Positions 34,621 to 44,388 are shown, numbered from the stretch's first letter. The stretch: 64,000 nucleotides of DNA from JBLNBN01 sp050260015 (GCA_050260015.1 JBLNBN010000028.1:62001-126000), one strand, 5' to 3'. The notes: a model not told the origin generated them from the sequence alone. Numbers and translations: made by a program.

Positions 34621-37600
34621 TTAATTACCTGATTGTATCGATTCGAGATAGAGCCGGATCATCTGCTCGTAGTCCTTGCTGTAGCCCTGCTTAAGCGATC
34701 TCAAGAGCTCCTGCATGGCTTGGCGCTTACCTTCCTGCGTGCTCAGGTTCAGCGGTTCGGGGCTTTTCTGGTTGTAGAATTTTCCCGACTTCGCCTCGCG
34801 CTGCTTCTCCATGTCGCGTTCGTTTAGCGATTTGTTTGCGTCGAGCAGGCGCGAGAGAATTCGCTCCTGCTTCTTCAACGTCTCGGGGGTAACGCGGCCG
34901 GATTCGATGTCCTGCATCACTTCCTTCATCTCCTGCGCTATTTTATTCAGATCGCCGAGCGTTTTGCGGTCCTCGCCGCCGAATTGCTTTTGCTCGCGGG
35001 CAAGCTCCTCGACGGATTTCTGCGCGCTGCCCTGCTCCTTGGAGAGTCGCCCCATCTTGGCGCGCGCTTCCTGGGACATCGAGCCGTTCTCGCCGCCCTG
35101 CCCCTGCTGCATCATCTGCTGCATTTGCTGGTTTAGGGCCTGCTGTTGGCCCGCAGCCTGCTGCAGTCGCTGCGAGAAGCTCATAGCGCCTTGCCCGCCC
35201 TGCCCGCTGGGATTCGTGCCCCCGGGGTTGGGGCAGCTGCCGTTGCCCTGCTGCTTCATCGCCCCGAGCATATCCTTCATCTGGCTTGCCGCCTGGTTGA
35301 GCGATTGCATAGCCCCGCCCTGCGATTGGGCGGCTTGCGAGGGGCGACGATCGGCCATTTTACTAATAGCTTCCTGCATACCCTGCATCGCGCGGCCGAT
35401 CTGCTCGCCCATCTCGGGCGTCACGGCGAAGGACTTCTCGGCGAGCTCCATCATGCCGTTAGCCACGTTGGCGAGCGCCTCGAGCTGCTGCTGTTGCTGG
35501 CGGGCAAGCTCGGGAAGCTGGGTCGAGTTGTAATCCGTCTTGCTGGTCTTGTTCTTTATGTCTTCCTGGTCTTTTGAAATCTCGAGAAGATCGTTGATGG
35601 ATTTCTGCATCTTGCGGATGGCCTCCTTAGTTATGGAGTTTTCCATCGCTTTCTTCATATCCTTCATCTTCTGAGCGAAATTCTTCAGGTTCTGCGAAGC
35701 GCGTTGCTGGGCGTTTTTCGCCTGCTGCATATTTGCGTTTTGCATGTCCTGCGCCGCCTGCTGCATGTCCTGTTCGGTCTTTTCGCCGTTTAGGGCTTGC
35801 TCGGCCTGGTTGAGCTCGTTCATCGGCATTTCCTTTTCGCCGATTTGCTTCATAAGCTGCTCGAGCTCGTTCATTTCCTTTTTAATTTTATCCAATTCCT
35901 CGGCCAGCCGCTTTTGCTGCTCGGCTAATTCCTTGCGCTTCTGCGCGTCGGAGGCGTTAGTATTTTCGGCCTGCTTGCGTAGCTCGTCCTGCTTTTGCGA
36001 TAGCTCTTCGGCGCGCTTCGTCAAGGCGTCGCTCTTCTGCTCGGCCTGCAGCCTTTGAAGCACTTTCATGGAGCGCTCGATCGATTTGCGGAATTGCTCC
36101 TCGTCGAACTTGTAATTCTCCATGGCCTTCTTCAATTGCTCGGGAGACATCTGCTGAAGGGCCTGCTGCATACGCTCCTGCATCTTGCGTAGCTCGGGGG
36201 AATTGACTTCCTTCATTAGCTTCTGGAGCTCCATGTACTTTTGCATTGTCTCGGGCGAAAGCAGGTTGTTCTGCTGCAATTGCTTAGTCGTCTCGGCAAG
36301 GCTCTGCTGAGCTTCGTCGAGCCGTTTATTTATATCCTGCTGCTTCTTGAGCAGTTCGTCGGCTTTTTTCTGTTGCTTCCAATCCATTTGCTCGCCGGGC
36401 TTCTTCTTGTCCAGCTCGCGGTTTAGCTGCTCCATTTCTTTCTTGACCTGCTCGGCGTCCTTCAGGGCCGTCTTTAGGTCTTTCTCGATCTTATCCTGCG
36501 ACGCGTCGGCCGTCTTCAGAACTTCGTCCATCGAGGGCAGGCGCGCAGTCAAGGTTTGCGTGCGAGCAGATTTCGGGCCGCGTATGCGGTCGTTGTCGTA
36601 GACCTCGACATAGAATTCAAATCTATCTTCGGGAGAAATTCCAAGCTTGCTTAGATTCCATAGATAACCTACTTCAGACGTAAGAGAATTCTTAACGAAA
36701 GGAATTTCAACGTAGCTGAACTTCGGATCGGGAGAAGAATATTTCGATTCGGCCAACCTATAGAACAGCTTGAGCGAAGAAAATCCGTAATCGTCGGAAA
36801 TAGCGACTCTCAGCGGCAGTATTGCATCCTCGTTCAGCTTAACGTCGCCTTCGGGGTCCAGCAGGGAGATCGAAGGAGCGCCGTCCTCCGTAACGACGAT
36901 GCCATAGCTTACGGGATCCTCGTTGCGCTCGCCGTCCTTATCGTAAATTTCTACGAACCAGGAGCCGTTTGTCTGCACGGAGAAACGCCCTTGAGCGCCC
37001 GCGCCGTTTACCTGCATCGGTATAAAAGTAGTATCGAAATTCCTGCCCGTGGAATCGGCGCCGGATCGGAAGAAACCAATACGCGCGGACCGGAGGTCTT
37101 TATTTGAAGTTAAATGCACTCCGACAGTAGCGCCGCGCAGCGCGGTAATATCCGCCGACTGCTCGTCGAAGCTACGTGAGCCCTGCCCAGCGTATGAAGG
37201 CGGGTTGACGCTTCCGGCCAGGCTTTTAATTACGGGCTTTTGAATAACTTTAATTGTTCCCACTTCGGTTAAGATGGAGGAACCCAGCCAATCGGCTTCC
37301 GCGTAAAAGGTCATCGAGCTCTTCATAGCTGGAAGCTCGTAGCGGTAGGTGTTCCCAGTGTCGAGCTTTAGAGTAAACGTATCGTAATTCTCTTGATTTT
37401 CTTCTTTAATATGCAAAACAACGCTCTCGGGGGCTTGGCCGGTCGCCTTTACAATCACCGCGGAGGAAGCTCCGCGCAATACTTTGGCCGACTTCGGCTG
37501 TATGTATATCCCGAAAGGAGCCGGGGGAAGGAACGATTGGTTCCAATTGGCTATACGATAAAGGGATTCGCCCAGGCTCGAGCGAAATCCTAAAACCGAG

Positions 37601-38121
37601 CCAAGAAAAATTCCGCCCGCGATAAAGAACATAATAAATGCGGCGCGCAGACGGCGGCCGCTAATAATTGCGTCAAAATCAAGGGCTTCCGTCTCGCGGG
37701 CTACTTCGTAAAACGCGGCGTAAGCGAGATCCGAAGAATTTCCGCGCGGCTCGTCGATCAGCGGGAACAGCTGCAGCGCGTTGCCGAGCCTATCCTTAAC
37801 CTCCGGGAAGCGCTCGCCTACGCGAAGCGCCATCTCGTTCAGGTTCGGTTTGTTCCGCTTTCCAAGCGCGCGCAGTATCGCGGGATGCATTATTAATCCG
37901 AAGGCGGCTGCTGAGCCGAGCCCCCAGATGATCAATAATGCCAGCCTAAAGGCCTGGTCGCCCCGGGCGACAGTTTCAACCAGCGCTACGGCGAAAAGCA
38001 GGCAGATCGAGACGAATAGAGTCCGGAGCAGCCCCTCGCCTAATAAATTCAAAGTCTCCTTGCGGCGGACCGCCCGAAGCCTATGAGTAAGCGTTTTATA
38101 TTGTTCCTGGTATGTTTCCAT
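34621..38121 (-). CDS. DUF4175 family protein with long coiled coil
   Basis: 1166 residues. Two or three N-terminal helices (about 28-75 and 160-180) place it in the inner membrane, followed by beta-rich extracytoplasmic domains (200-530). Then come about 450 residues of Glu/Lys/Gln/Met-rich heptads (540-990), a Gln/Met-rich low-complexity stretch (990-1080), and a conserved C-terminal helix block. This matches DUF4175, a family often encoded with MoxR, DUF58 and DUF4159 genes. Only the DUF4159 gene is present, 14 bp upstream. The biochemical role is unknown; a scaffold for envelope complexes is possible. Confidence 0.82.
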   Translation of the reverse strand: METYQEQYKTLTHRLRAVRRKETLNLLGEGLLRTLFVSICLLFAVALVETVARGDQAFRLALLIIWGLGSAAAFGLIMHPAILRALGKRNKPNLNEMALRVGERFPEVKDRLGNALQLFPLIDEPRGNSSDLAYAAFYEVARETEALDFDAIISGRRLRAAFIMFFIAGGIFLGSVLGFRSSLGESLYRIANWNQSFLPPAPFGIYIQPKSAKVLRGASSAVIVKATGQAPESVVLHIKEENQENYDTFTLKLDTGNTYRYELPAMKSSMTFYAEADWLGSSILTEVGTIKVIQKPVIKSLAGSVNPPSYAGQGSRSFDEQSADITALRGATVGVHLTSNKDLRSARIGFFRSGADSTGRNFDTTFIPMQVNGAGAQGRFSVQTNGSWFVEIYDKDGERNEDPVSYGIVVTEDGAPSISLLDPEGDVKLNEDAILPLRVAISDDYGFSSLKLFYRLAESKYSSPDPKFSYVEIPFVKNSLTSEVGYLWNLSKLGISPEDRFEFYVEVYDNDRIRGPKSARTQTLTARLPSMDEVLKTADASQDKIEKDLKTALKDAEQVKKEMEQLNRELDKKKPGEQMDWKQQKKADELLKKQQDINKRLDEAQQSLAETTKQLQQNNLLSPETMQKYMELQKLMKEVNSPELRKMQERMQQALQQMSPEQLKKAMENYKFDEEQFRKSIERSMKVLQRLQAEQKSDALTKRAEELSQKQDELRKQAENTNASDAQKRKELAEQQKRLAEELDKIKKEMNELEQLMKQIGEKEMPMNELNQAEQALNGEKTEQDMQQAAQDMQNANMQQAKNAQQRASQNLKNFAQKMKDMKKAMENSITKEAIRKMQKSINDLLEISKDQEDIKNKTSKTDYNSTQLPELARQQQQQLEALANVANGMMELAEKSFAVTPEMGEQIGRAMQGMQEAISKMADRRPSQAAQSQGGAMQSLNQAASQMKDMLGAMKQQGNGSCPNPGGTNPSGQGGQGAMSFSQRLQQAAGQQQALNQQMQQMMQQGQGGENGSMSQEARAKMGRLSKEQGSAQKSVEELAREQKQFGGEDRKTLGDLNKIAQEMKEVMQDIESGRVTPETLKKQERILSRLLDANKSLNERDMEKQREAKSGKFYNQKSPEPLNLSTQEGKRQAMQELLRSLKQGYSKDYEQMIRLYLESIQSGN

Positions 38122-38135
38122 TGGTTTCCTTCGGC

Positions 38136-38804
38136 TTAGTGGGTCAAAGCGTAAACGATGATATTGGCGCCGAATTTCAAAGCCTCTTCGCGCTTCTCGG
38201 GAGGATCGTTATGAACTTCCGGGTCCGCCCAACCGTCGCTAGGATTGCTTTCTACCGTATATAGAACGGCGAGCCGATCGCCGACGAACATACCGTAGCC
38301 CTTCGGGGGCTTGTCGTCGTGCTCGTGGGTCTTTGGCACCCCGGCATCGAATTTGAAATGAGCGGAGTACAGCGGATGATTATATGGCAATTCTTTAAAA
38401 TCGGATTCAGGAAGAACCCGCTTCATCTCCTTTCGCACAAATTCGTCGAACCCGTAGTCGTCGTCGATGTAGAGGAATCCGCCGTTTTCGAGGTATGCGC
38501 GCAGTCGATGAGCTTCATCGTCGCTGAGCTTCATCGAGCCGTGGCCCGTCATGAAGATAAGCGGGTAGAGGAATAAATTATCCGAAGCCAGGTCGACGTA
38601 TTCGTACGTCGGCTCGACTAAGATATTTGTATTCTTATTAACGAACCGGAGCAGGTTCACCTCGGCGCTCGGGTCGTTGTACCAATCGCCCCCGCCGCTG
38701 TATTTAACCCGCGCAAGCTTTACCGCGCTTTTCTCCTGGGCTTCGGCGTATTGCGCGACAGCGACCAAAAGAAAGAGCGCATATATAATATTTCTTTTTA
38801 TCAT
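38136..38804 (-). CDS. DUF4159 family secreted protein
   Basis: 222 residues with a Sec signal peptide (IIYALFLLVAVAQYAEAQ). The DUF4159 features are ARVKYSGGGDWYNDPS near the mature start, IFMTGHGSMKLSDDEAHRLR and ENGGFLYIDDDYGFD; the fold is related to glutamine-amidotransferase-like proteins but has no catalytic Cys. It is usually periplasmic and its function is unknown. It lies directly upstream of the DUF4175 gene, the usual pairing. Confidence 0.85.
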   Translation of the reverse strand: MIKRNIIYALFLLVAVAQYAEAQEKSAVKLARVKYSGGGDWYNDPSAEVNLLRFVNKNTNILVEPTYEYVDLASDNLFLYPLIFMTGHGSMKLSDDEAHRLRAYLENGGFLYIDDDYGFDEFVRKEMKRVLPESDFKELPYNHPLYSAHFKFDAGVPKTHEHDDKPPKGYGMFVGDRLAVLYTVESNPSDGWADPEVHNDPPEKREEALKFGANIIVYALTH

Positions 38805-38911
38805 CTTGTTAGTTGTTTTATTATAACCGTTTACGGACGCCAGATAAAAGAACGCTCCGCGTGCGGAGCTTGTATTGTTCTTAGACGTATTAATGAGCCA
38901 AAATGTTACTG

Positions 38912-39586
38912 TTATTCGAATTCGCAGACGACTATCTTCTTTTTATCGCGCGTAAACCAATCGTAGCCGAGCATTTCTATTTTAATTTCTTCAATTTTTA
39001 GATTTTTGAACATAGTCGTCGCCTCTTCCTTTTCCGCCGTCAGGTCGCCCCCCTTCAGGAATACGATCTTTCCGCCGGGTTTAAGCGATTTCTTTGAGAG
39101 CGCGACGACGACCGCTATCTTTGCGACGGCGCGCGAGAAGATATAATCGAAAGCCGAGACGTATGACGGACTGATCGAAGGCAGTTCCTCGACCCGCGCG
39201 TTAATGGCTTCAATATTGCGCAGCCCGGTATGCTTAGCGAGCATATCCGTAATCTTTATCTTCTTCCCGATAGAATCGCAGAGTAGCATGTGGATAGTGG
39301 GCAGCGCGATCTTCAGAGGAATGCCCGGGAAGCCGCCGCCTGTGCCCACGTCCAGGCATCTCGCCTTTTCCTTAATGTCTAAGTACTTGGCCGGGGTCAT
39401 CGAGTGCAAAATATGCCTTTCGAGCAGGTGCTGCTCGTCCTTGCGGGAGATCAAATTGACCTTCTCGTTCCAGTGAAGAAACTCATTATAAAAACGTTCG
39501 ACCATATCGAGCTGATCTTTATCCAGCACGATGTTATTCGCGGAGCAATCCGTCCAAAATTTAATTAAATCCATCTTTATTTCCAT
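38912..39586 (-). CDS. rsmG: 16S rRNA (guanine(527)-N7)-methyltransferase
   Basis: 224 residues. The SAM site CLDVGTGGGFPGIPLKI and the conserved HILHSMTP, YIFSRAVAKI and LKPGGKIVFLKG match RsmG (GidB). It methylates G527 of 16S rRNA in the decoding region. The start may be the first Met (39586) or the fifth (39574). A TAATTTTG box on the minus strand lies at 39600-39607, just upstream. Confidence 0.94.
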   Translation of the reverse strand: MEIKMDLIKFWTDCSANNIVLDKDQLDMVERFYNEFLHWNEKVNLISRKDEQHLLERHILHSMTPAKYLDIKEKARCLDVGTGGGFPGIPLKIALPTIHMLLCDSIGKKIKITDMLAKHTGLRNIEAINARVEELPSISPSYVSAFDYIFSRAVAKIAVVVALSKKSLKPGGKIVFLKGGDLTAEKEEATTMFKNLKIEEIKIEMLGYDWFTRDKKKIVVCEFE

Positions 39587-39693
39587 ATTTTAGCTGCGGC
39601 AAAATTACGAAAAAAACGTTTAAGGCCTTATATCCTGCAAGCTAAGTTTTCATTATATTTGAGGTTGACTTACATGCATATTTTTGAAAACTT

Positions 39694-40395
39694 ATGAAAA
39701 AACCTGTCAAGCCTGAAATTGAAATAAATGAGCGAAGGGACATGCCCGAGGAAACTCTCCGGGAAAAGCAAGCCCGTATGGCCCGGATCATAGAGCGGCT
39801 CAAGCCGCATACCCCGAGAGTCCGCACCGAGCTGCGGCATACGACTCCATTTGAATTGCTTGTCGCGACGATCCTTTCGGCGCAGTGCACCGACGCGCGC
39901 GTTAATATGATAACCCCCGGGCTGTTCCAAAAGTACCGCTCGCCGGAGGAATTCCTTGCCTCGCCGCAGGAGGAGCTCGAACGCGATATATATTCCGCGG
40001 GGTTTTACCATGCAAAAGCGACCAATATCAAAAAAGCCGCTCAAACGCTAATTGAAAAATTCAACGGGGTAATGCCCGGCACGATGGAGGAGCTTCTAAC
40101 TCTCGCAGGCGTTGGCCGCAAAACCGCGAATTGCATTCTTGGGAATTGCTTCGACGCGCCCGCGCTCGTAGTGGACACCCACGTAATGCGATTAGCCAAT
40201 CGCATGGGATTCGTTAAATCGACGGACGCGGATAAAATCGAATTTGAATTGCAAAAGGTCGTTCCCCAGGAGGAGTGGACTCCCTTCGCGCACTATATGA
40301 TCGAGCATGGCCGCAAGATATGCGCGCGGGTCCCTAAGTGCGGCGAGTGCGTAGTTAACGATTTGTGCCCGAAACTGGATTATAAGAAAAAGTAA
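39694..40395 (+). CDS. nth: Endonuclease III
   Basis: 233 residues. The helix-hairpin-helix LAGVGRKTANCILGN contains the catalytic Lys equivalent, VVDTHVMR carries the catalytic Asp, and four cysteines near the C-terminus hold a [4Fe-4S] cluster. The first spacing is C-x5-C (CARVPKC), one shorter than the usual C-x6-C, with CGEC and C following. It removes oxidised pyrimidines and nicks the abasic site. The stop overlaps the mntP start by one base. Confidence 0.94.
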   Translation: MKKPVKPEIEINERRDMPEETLREKQARMARIIERLKPHTPRVRTELRHTTPFELLVATILSAQCTDARVNMITPGLFQKYRSPEEFLASPQEELERDIYSAGFYHAKATNIKKAAQTLIEKFNGVMPGTMEELLTLAGVGRKTANCILGNCFDAPALVVDTHVMRLANRMGFVKSTDADKIEFELQKVVPQEEWTPFAHYMIEHGRKICARVPKCGECVVNDLCPKLDYKKK

Positions 40396-40958
40396 TGGAT
40401 AGCTTATTAGAACTCATTTTCATATCGATCTCCCTCGGCATTGACGCATTTACGGTAGCTTTCGCAGTCGGTTCGCTCTCTAACGGCGAAACGACCCGCA
40501 GGCAGAAATTCAGGCTGTCTTTCCACTTCGGTTTGTTCCAATTCCTGATGCCGCTGATAGGCTGGCTGGCTGGCGCAAAGATAAATGATTATATAGCCGA
40601 CTTCGACCACTGGATCGCATTGGCGATCTTAGCGGCGATCGGCGGAAAAATGATACGCGATTCGTTTAAGTCGCAGGAGGAACGAAGCGAGCGCGACGCC
40701 ACTCGCGGGATGACGTTAATAGCCCTTTCCATAGCGACAAGCCTCGACGCCATGGCCATAGGATTTGCTATTGGCTTGCTCCAGCGCGAAATTTTCCTAC
40801 CAAGCGTCTTTATCGGCGTAGTAGCGGCAACAATGACATACGTAGGAATAAAATTGGGCGCAAAAGCTCGAAATACATTTGGCGATAAACTTACTTTTAT
40901 AGGCGGTTTGGTGTTAATCGGCATTGGTGTAAAAATAGTTATCGAACATATATCGTAG
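40395..40958 (+). CDS. mntP: Manganese efflux pump MntP
   Basis: 187 residues with six helices and the two family repeats SISLGIDAFTVAFAVG and SIATSLDAMAIGFAIG, whose aspartates (Asp in GIDA and SLDA) line the Mn2+ path. MntP exports excess Mn(II). It starts within the stop codon of nth (TAATG), so the two are translated together. No manganese riboswitch is present because the gene has no separate leader. Confidence 0.92.
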   Translation: MDSLLELIFISISLGIDAFTVAFAVGSLSNGETTRRQKFRLSFHFGLFQFLMPLIGWLAGAKINDYIADFDHWIALAILAAIGGKMIRDSFKSQEERSERDATRGMTLIALSIATSLDAMAIGFAIGLLQREIFLPSVFIGVVAATMTYVGIKLGAKARNTFGDKLTFIGGLVLIGIGVKIVIEHIS

Positions 40959-40997
40959 GGTTAATATTTAACTGGCGCTAATTATTTTCTTATAACT

Positions 40998-41029
40998 ATT
41001 GCGATTTACCAAAAAATTTCGTAATTTTG
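40998..41029 (+). promoter_or_regulatory. Bacteroidota-type promoter
   Basis: ATTG, 20 bases, then TAATTTTG, about 30-40 bp before the start of the basic 140-residue protein. Confidence 0.5.
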
Positions 41030-41059
41030 CAACTGAAATTTGTTCTTTATAATAAATTT

Positions 41060-41479
41060 ATGAAGGTCGTTATGGCTGTTGTCAGAAAAAGATCGAGAAG
41101 GGCTAAGTACATCACGCTGTATTCCCCGTTTTTAATGAAGGAAACAAAGCACGAGCTCATCGGCGAACCTATCGAAACCGAGACGGGACGTCACCAGTGG
41201 GCAAGATGTACGCGGAGCCGGCACTCTCAGCTTGTAAATTTGGACGCAATCGAAGCCGAGGCTGATAAATCGCATGCAGTGGTCCATATAGCTCGGGAGG
41301 ACGCTAAAAAGTATTCGCCTAAAGAAGAATACGCAATTGGCGATGTGATCTTTCACGCCGTGTGGGACGACGTCGGCATCGTTAGGGCTAAAGAAGTAAC
41401 AAGCAATGGTGGACGTTCTATACTCGTCCAGTTCGAAAAGAACAACGAAAAGAGATTAATTGAAAATTTGTCAAACTAA
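41060..41479 (+). CDS. Small basic protein with CarD/SH3-like C-terminal domain, unknown
   Basis: About 140 residues from the ATG at 41060; the ATG at 41072 is an alternative. The N-terminus is basic (RKRSRRAKY). A middle segment WARCTRSRHSQLVNLD resembles a zinc-ribbon position but keeps only one cysteine. The C-terminal part AIGDVIFHAVWDDVGIVRAKE, cut to AIGDVIFHAVWDD, then VRAKEVTSNGGRSILVQFEK looks like a small beta-barrel related to CarD or Tudor/SH3 folds. It may bind RNA polymerase or nucleic acid, but this is inference. It lies 105 bp before rpsU. Confidence 0.5.
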   Translation: MKVVMAVVRKRSRRAKYITLYSPFLMKETKHELIGEPIETETGRHQWARCTRSRHSQLVNLDAIEAEADKSHAVVHIAREDAKKYSPKEEYAIGDVIFHAVWDDVGIVRAKEVTSNGGRSILVQFEKNNEKRLIENLSN

Positions 41480-41583
41480 ACCGCGCCTCCCAGGCGTCGT
41501 TATACAACTATAAATTACGCATAAAATTTGAATTTAAAAATATTATAAATAAATAAAAGAAAAAAGGTAGGTGAAAAAATCTA

Positions 41584-41778
41584 GTGATCGGCGTAACTCT
41601 TCAATCAAACGAAAATATCGACAGAGCCTTAAAACGCTTTAAGAAAAAATACGAACGCTCAGGCGTGCTAAGAGAATTTAAGAAAAGAACCGCGTTTATG
41701 AAACCCTCGGTCGAGAAGAGACTCTCCAGGCTAAAAGCCGCAAGACGTCAGCACAGATTCACGATGGAAATGGATTAA
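41584..41778 (+). CDS. rpsU: 30S ribosomal protein bS21
   Basis: 64 residues starting at GTG 41584, with AGGTAGG about 12 bases upstream. It has the S21 pattern ENIDRALKRFKKKYERSG, FKKRTAFMKPSVEKRLSR and a basic tail AARRQHR. bS21 contacts the 3' end of 16S rRNA at initiation. A hairpin terminator follows. Confidence 0.93.
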   Translation: MIGVTLQSNENIDRALKRFKKKYERSGVLREFKKRTAFMKPSVEKRLSRLKAARRQHRFTMEMD

Positions 41779-41801
41779 TCATCTACTTTCGGACAAAATC
41801 T

Positions 41802-41837
41802 AAAAAAGCCCCGCTCCAGATTGAAGCGGGGCTTTTC
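41802..41837 (+). terminator. Bidirectional terminator
   Basis: Stem GCCCCGCT with AGCGGGGC flanked by A and T runs, between rpsU (+) and the metalloprotease gene (-). Confidence 0.88.
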
Positions 41838-41847
41838 TTTATGTATT

Positions 41848-44316
41848 CTATCTGATCACTGCTAATGGATAAACTGAACGCTCATTCCCCGCATTGACTA
41901 CGACGAAATAACCGCCTGAAGACAAGCCCCGGAGGTCGAGCGCGCGGGCGCTGATTACGCCTTCGGCTGTAAACGAGAATTCAGGTAGCGCCAGGGCGCC
42001 AATCGAATTGTATACCGAAATGGTTATTGGCGCGTTACCGCCGGCGGATTGTATCGTTACGATAGCTTCTTCGCTTGCCGGATTCGGAGCGACGAAAAGT
42101 ATCTTTACCGCCTGGACTGAATCGGGCTTGCAGGGAAATATTGACAAATGGTCCAGGGTCGCCAAAACTATTGCAGCGTTTTGGGAATGATAATTCATAA
42201 TTGCGCGAAGAGCAATTCGCGGGTAAAAACCATCGGGAACGCTCCATACCATTCCGCCCGATTCTCCTTTGAATACCGAGCCCTCTAAGGTTTCCCATTT
42301 TTGTCCCCCGTCGGAACTCCATTCAAAAAGTACTTCGTTTAAATACCTTGATTCCCACTTTACGGACGCTTCCGACGAAGAGCAGAGCGAATCCCCCGGC
42401 TTAGGCGTTAGGAATTTAAAGCGGGTAGGGCCGACTTTAAACGGCGGGCTGACTGCGACGAGCCATTCTCTCCCGGCGTCTACGACTTTTATCCGGCAAC
42501 TATCGGATATAGTTCCATTGAAATTAAACAGTATCCCTACAGCAAAAAAAGCCCTCCTCACTAGCTTCCAATTTCTGCCCGCGTCAACGCTGAAGAAGAT
42601 ATCGACCGAATCCGTTAATGGAGCCTCCCATCGGAATACAGCAGTTTCTTTTTCGCCATACTCCTCGTCCTCTCGCGGCCTTATTATCTCTATGTAGGGA
42701 ATTATTACGGCAAGATATGCGTCGGATATGTCCCAGATTGATTCGTCTGCGGATGCCGTTATTTTAAGGATTATTTTCGCAGTAGGCGTCGAGGGGGCTT
42801 TCCAAGCTATCTCTCCCGTTTCGGCGGGGATATTCTTAGCTATTTCAATCCAACTTGTTCCTTCGTTTGTAGAGTAATAAATATTCACGGTCGCTACTTT
42901 AGAATAAGACCAACCAATAATTATTTCCTGGCCGGGTTCGTATGCCCTTTTAACCGTCGGGCTTATTATATTAATAGCGGGGCGCCGGGATTCCTTTATG
43001 CAAGCCGAGGCCAAGGCCGCATTTCTCATTTGAGGTATTTGCCTGGGATGGAAAGCCAGCTCAACGGCGCCGTAAGTCAAGTGACAATAACTCATGATAG
43101 TCCCCCGGGCCGGCACGGGATTTCCATCGAGGCAAGCGTCCGGTACCGCGGGACGTGTAACGCAGGTGTCGAGCGGCGGGTTGTAGTAACAGATGTGGGT
43201 ATGCGGCGCTCCGAATAAGTGGCCTATTTCGTGCGCGACGACGCTAACGTCCCAGGTATAATTATAATTAGGTAATATGACGTTCTCCTCCATTCCGACG
43301 ACGCAATACGACCAATTCCGATCGCATAGCAGCCCAACGCCGGGCGAACTGAACCGGGAGAGTCCCCCGGCGGGATAATCGAAATTTGCGAAGAGGCATA
43401 CTGCCGCTATGTCTTCCGTACGCTTGTTCTTCCAAACGCCTGGGAGCTTGTTTAAATCTTTGTCAATCTTTTCGCCTTTTCTATCGAAGTATGGATCATT
43501 ATTAGAACTGGTCCTAATCTCCACATACGGCGTTGCTAGCCTTACATTAATATCCCTTTCGTAGATTATAGATACGTAGGACATTACCGCAGCGATATAG
43601 GCGGCGGCTTTGTCGTAATCATTATTCATTTTCTGATAAAAGCGGTAGGTGGCGTCAATAATAATTTTAGCTTCCAATAAGTTGGAAAATGTAAGCTCTG
43701 CAGGTTCCAAACCCATATTCTCAATTTGATCGATTTTTACCGGCAGGTAATCCTGCGATTCAATAGCGACGCTTCTGCCGGCGATCTTAAATGGAAGGTC
43801 GGCAGGAGCGATGGTAACGGTTCCTTTTTCAAGGGACGTAATATCAAAATAAGTACCATGGGCGCTCCTAACGCAACCGTTCAGATAGCCATTAGAGTAA
43901 ACCAGGATTACTTCCGAGCTATCCTCCCCTTCTATCTTCCCTTTAAAGACTTTAACGGCAGGAGAACTGACCCGGAGCTCTTCCCCGCGCTCATTTACCA
44001 TAAACCACTTAGTCGCGCTATCGAATGGGGAAACTGCTACGCGCAATTCAATATTTGTCCTCTCAAAAGGACTTACCGGGAAATCCTGTATCTTTATTAT
44101 GTTTTGGTCGACGTTGAAGGCTTTTTCGGCATATTGCAGCGAAAGATTATATTCAGCGACGGAAATTTCCGTGGACTGATCGCGTATGATGCCGTCAGTA
44201 GCGAAGTTTTTGCCGGAATTTTTCCAAAGGAGTAAGTTTCCGTCGAATGTAGCGGAAGTGAGAGGAGTTATGCCAAAAAGAATTTCGGCTACCAGTATTA
44301 ACAAAAATTTGTTCAT
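41848..44316 (-). CDS. Secreted M12B-like zinc metalloprotease with T9SS sorting domain
   Basis: 822 residues with an N-terminal signal peptide. The reprolysin/M12B-like catalytic domain spans about 205-450; the zinc motif HEIGHLFGAPH (about residues 362-372) and a following Met-turn (IMSYC) make it a metzincin. Three Ig/FN3-like beta domains follow (about 455-740), with two repeats of the type VDIFFSVDAGRNWKLV. The final part holds a T9SS type A sorting domain (APNPASEEAIV, SVYNSIGALALP, SGGYFVVVN). It is predicted to be an exported protease. A related gene lies immediately upstream. Confidence 0.88.
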   Translation of the reverse strand: MNKFLLILVAEILFGITPLTSATFDGNLLLWKNSGKNFATDGIIRDQSTEISVAEYNLSLQYAEKAFNVDQNIIKIQDFPVSPFERTNIELRVAVSPFDSATKWFMVNERGEELRVSSPAVKVFKGKIEGEDSSEVILVYSNGYLNGCVRSAHGTYFDITSLEKGTVTIAPADLPFKIAGRSVAIESQDYLPVKIDQIENMGLEPAELTFSNLLEAKIIIDATYRFYQKMNNDYDKAAAYIAAVMSYVSIIYERDINVRLATPYVEIRTSSNNDPYFDRKGEKIDKDLNKLPGVWKNKRTEDIAAVCLFANFDYPAGGLSRFSSPGVGLLCDRNWSYCVVGMEENVILPNYNYTWDVSVVAHEIGHLFGAPHTHICYYNPPLDTCVTRPAVPDACLDGNPVPARGTIMSYCHLTYGAVELAFHPRQIPQMRNAALASACIKESRRPAINIISPTVKRAYEPGQEIIIGWSYSKVATVNIYYSTNEGTSWIEIAKNIPAETGEIAWKAPSTPTAKIILKITASADESIWDISDAYLAVIIPYIEIIRPREDEEYGEKETAVFRWEAPLTDSVDIFFSVDAGRNWKLVRRAFFAVGILFNFNGTISDSCRIKVVDAGREWLVAVSPPFKVGPTRFKFLTPKPGDSLCSSSEASVKWESRYLNEVLFEWSSDGGQKWETLEGSVFKGESGGMVWSVPDGFYPRIALRAIMNYHSQNAAIVLATLDHLSIFPCKPDSVQAVKILFVAPNPASEEAIVTIQSAGGNAPITISVYNSIGALALPEFSFTAEGVISARALDLRGLSSGGYFVVVNAGNERSVYPLAVIR

Positions 44317-44388
44317 TCTCGCAAGCGGCTCTCAAAGATATCTATAAAATAAGAATTTATTAATTCTTAGAAAAATAATTTATAATAA

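Noticed and set aside
34811..35533. Long antisense open frame inside the DUF4175 gene
   Set aside because: It is the complement of a Gln/Glu/Lys-rich coiled coil, giving a Cys/Ser-rich product with no domain; the sense gene is well supported.
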